From contig NZ_JABEQM010000005.1 of the NCBI RefSeq assembly GCF_014174155.1, forward strand, positions 186,001 to 250,000: a DNA stretch of 64,000 nucleotides, written 5' to 3'. The position numbers were made by a program, and so were the translations under genes. The notes beneath the pieces were generated by a model. The model had not been told where the DNA came from, did no database searches, and saw nothing but the letters and a program-made list of their open reading frames with translations. Position 1 is the stretch's first letter. Every line of letters starts with the position of its first letter. This document shows positions 63,401 through 64,000 of the stretch, piece by piece. Source of the stretch: Gluconacetobacter tumulisoli. Lineage in GTDB: Bacteria; Pseudomonadota; Alphaproteobacteria; Acetobacterales; Acetobacteraceae.

Positions 63401-63563
63401 GCTCCAGAAAGAAGGCGAGGTCGTGCATCTGGTGGCGCTCGAGATCACTGATCTCTCCGCCCTGCTCGCCGATGTCGGCAACCGCGATTTCGACCGGGTC
63501 CACGGGGCCGTCGCAGATCGTTCTGTCGAGACACTCTCCGTAAAATCAAGAAACTTTCATTGA
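60399..63563 (+). CDS. dnaE2: DnaE2, error-prone DNA polymerase III alpha-like
   Basis: 1054 residues. N-terminal PHP-like domain ([21 protein letters not shown], with the usual metal-binding His replaced), then the C-family polymerase core with catalytic PDIDVDFEH near residue 370. [17 protein letters not shown] and [14 protein letters not shown] follow, with a C-terminal OB-fold ([17 protein letters not shown]) near 960. DnaE2 carries out mutagenic translesion synthesis with ImuA/B under SOS control. Coupled to imuB by a 4-base overlap. A copy on a mobile element would be in addition to the host's DnaE. Confidence 0.95.
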   Translation: MTRYAELQVTSYFSFLRGASSPLELFEQAKALGIAALGVADRNSLAGMVQAHVAAKASGVRLVVGCRLDLADFPPVLVYPTDRAAYGRLCRLLSLGKSRAGKARCHLLWEDLVAWGDGLLAILVPDVADEACALHLRKLKDAFHDRAYMALTLLRRPNDQMRLYELANLAHQARVPTVVTNDVLFHTHDRRILQDVVTCIRHNTTIDEAGFARERHADRYLKPPQEMARLFGRYPEAVDRTIAIMERCRFSLDDLAYQYPDEVSVPGQTPQQALEALTWEGARSFYPEGIPDEVTASLNHELALIGRMQYAPYFLTVNSIVRYARSQDILCQGRGSAANSAVCYVLGITAIDPARNSLLFERFVSEERGEPPDIDVDFEHARRERVIQWVYGHYGRERAALTAVVIRYRAKGALRDVGKVMGLPEDLIGTLSGQIWGWSKNADPEQFRDTGIDLSDRRIRLTLDLACCLIGVPRHLSQHPGGFVLTHDRLDELVPIEPAAMDDRQIIEWDKDDIDVLKFMKVDILALGMLTCMKKGLDLLAEHKGQRFALATIPAEDPLTYAMIRRADTIGVFQIESRAQMSMLPRLKPRVFYDLVIEVAIVRPGPIQGDMVHPYLRRREGIEPEEYPTPELEKVLKKTLGIPLFQEQAMQVAMVCADFTASEADQLRRAMATFKNTGTIGRFQTKLIEGMKANGYTEEFAERIYLQLEGFGSYGFPESHAASFAILSYSSSWLKCHHPDVFLAALLNSQPLGFYAPAQLVRDAREHGVEIRPICVDASRWDSRLEGPETAGGRFAVRLGMSLVKGLANTDAARIVAARGARPFASVDDLWRRAGVPVAALTHLAEADAFRPALGLARREALWAIKALRDEPLPLFAAAAVAREAEEPDVLLQPMRAGAEVTRDYNRIGLTLRDHPVSFLRDDLRQRKFFSCRAALDARDGKRLDAAGLVLVRQRPGSAEGVVFLTLEDESGVLNVIIWKDIFEKYRRVVLAGQMLGIKGRLQKEGEVVHLVALEITDLSALLADVGNRDFDRVHGAVADRSVETLSVKSRNFH

Positions 63564-63611
63564 TTCCGTAGCCGATAGCGGTGAGCCGTCATGGCCATTC
63601 TATCCGCTTGT

Positions 63612-63648
63612 CTAGGACCGATCTCGCCCCCCGGTGAGATCGGTCCTA
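63612..63648. repeat. Perfect 14-bp inverted repeat after dnaE2
   Basis: CTAGGACCGATCTC (63612-63625) and GAGATCGGTCCTAG (63635-63648), loop of 9. Ends of the stem contain CTAG. No T-run follows, so it may be a bidirectional terminator or protein site. Between dnaE2 and the AlpA-like gene. Confidence 0.7.
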
Positions 63649-63733
63649 GTCCCGAAAGACCCCGCTCCGCCACGCTGATCCCTGCTGGCCGCATCTGTCC
63701 CGCGGCCCCAGACAGCGATCACGGAGCTTTCTC

Positions 63734-64000
63734 ATGTCCGCCAATTACAGCGACCTGCCGCCGCGCTATCTGCGCACGCCTGACGCTTCGCGCTTCGTCG
63801 GGCTTTCCATTCGCACCCTGGAAAAACACCGTATTTACGGCACCGGCCCGCGCTATTCGAAGCTCGGTGGCCGCGTAGTCTATCGGGTCGATGAGTTGCA
63901 GGCCTGGGTCGAGAGCGGGGCACGTGCCCACACCTCCGACACCACCGCCGGCACGGTGTCGGCCGCCGCGCGGCAGAGCCCGCTGATCCCGCCGACACCG
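63734..64000 (+). CDS. AlpA/MerR-like helix-turn-helix protein (3' end outside window)
   Basis: Partial, 89 codons visible and still open. LPPRYLRTPDASRFVGLSIRTLEKHRIYGTGPRYSKLGGRVVYRVDELQAWV-type sequence (e.g. DASRFVGLSIRTLEKHRIYG) is the winged-helix HTH of AlpA/excisionase-like regulators, which in ICEs precede repA and parA. GGAG precedes ATG 63734. Probably regulates excision or replication genes lying beyond the window. Confidence 0.85.
   Translation, partial: MSANYSDLPPRYLRTPDASRFVGLSIRTLEKHRIYGTGPRYSKLGGRVVYRVDELQAWVESGARAHTSDTTAGTVSAAARQSPLIPPTP

Larger units (their letters stand above)
28462..64000. mobile_element. Integrated mobile element (ICE-like island) at tRNA-Gly, right end outside window
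   Basis: Immediately after tRNA-Gly the gene content changes from core functions to ParB-like, DUF932, Toprim, DUF2493, DUF736, XRE, DUF2285 and AlpA-like genes, a set shared by alphaproteobacterial ICEs and large plasmids. It is interspersed with cargo, broken ISs and segments of clearly lower GC. No integrase lies next to the tRNA and no copy of the tRNA 3' end was spotted downstream, so the other boundary and any T4SS must be beyond 64000. The type of element is inferred. Confidence 0.7.

Noticed and set aside
1-64000. CRISPR arrays
   Set aside because: No series of regularly spaced direct repeats was seen, and no cas genes.
28462-64000. Integrase or T4SS genes for the element
   Set aside because: Looked for tyrosine recombinase R-H-R-Y patterns and TraG/TrbE-like Walker motifs among the visible genes; none found in this window.

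Overview
The window comes from an acetic acid bacterium (Acetobacteraceae), most likely Gluconacetobacter or Komagataeibacter. The case rests on a type II bacterial cellulose synthesis operon with a fused BcsAB protein plus BcsX and BcsY at the left edge, an overall GC-rich composition, and alphaproteobacterial features further right: NepR-like anti-sigma factors, a GAAC-N7-GAAC SOS box and an imuA-imuB-dnaE2 cassette.

Positions 1 to about 28460 look like stable chromosome. The order is the cellulose operon bcsAB-bcsX-bcsY-bcsC (minus strand, bcsC cut by the window edge); a GT87/DUF2029 membrane glycosyltransferase candidate; an aldehyde dehydrogenase and FAD amine oxidoreductase pair; and a large divergent cluster of transglutaminase-like, circularly permuted ATP-grasp, alpha-E and zinc-peptidase genes (13914-24838). 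Then come a tiny lipoprotein, panC, a Trm112-like gene, a LON-substrate-binding protein, the thioredoxin/TPR chaperedoxin gene cnoX, and tRNA-Gly(GCC).

From the 3' end of tRNA-Gly to the right edge the sequence reads as an integrated mobile element. Its conserved frame is a ParB-like protein, DUF932, a small hypothetical, Toprim, DUF2493, DUF736, an XRE regulator, DUF2285 and an AlpA-like helix-turn-helix protein, as in alphaproteobacterial ICEs and large plasmids. No integrase, relaxase or T4SS gene lies in the window, so the far end is outside. Cargo sits in three slots. Slot 1 (31-43 kb) holds a low-GC pair (a HEPN-like protein plus a DGQHR-domain protein), a 1641-residue nuclease-STAND protein resembling AVAST immune sensors, broken IS630 and IS5 copies, a broken phosphate transporter, an OprB porin and a PPK2 polyphosphate kinase. 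Slot 2 (46-53 kb) holds small proteins, a full Pit phosphate transporter and two NepR-like anti-sigma domains, one continuous in frame with a glutathione S-transferase. Slot 3 (56-63.6 kb) holds an SRAP (YedK/HMCES) protein and an SOS-boxed imuA-imuB-dnaE2 mutasome.

The most promising leads are the two candidate anti-phage loci in slot 1, the NepR-GST arrangement, and a pair of structured repeats upstream of the DUF2493 and DUF736 genes whose outer stems differ in sequence but stay fully complementary. All assignments come from reading motifs and context; no database search was run.
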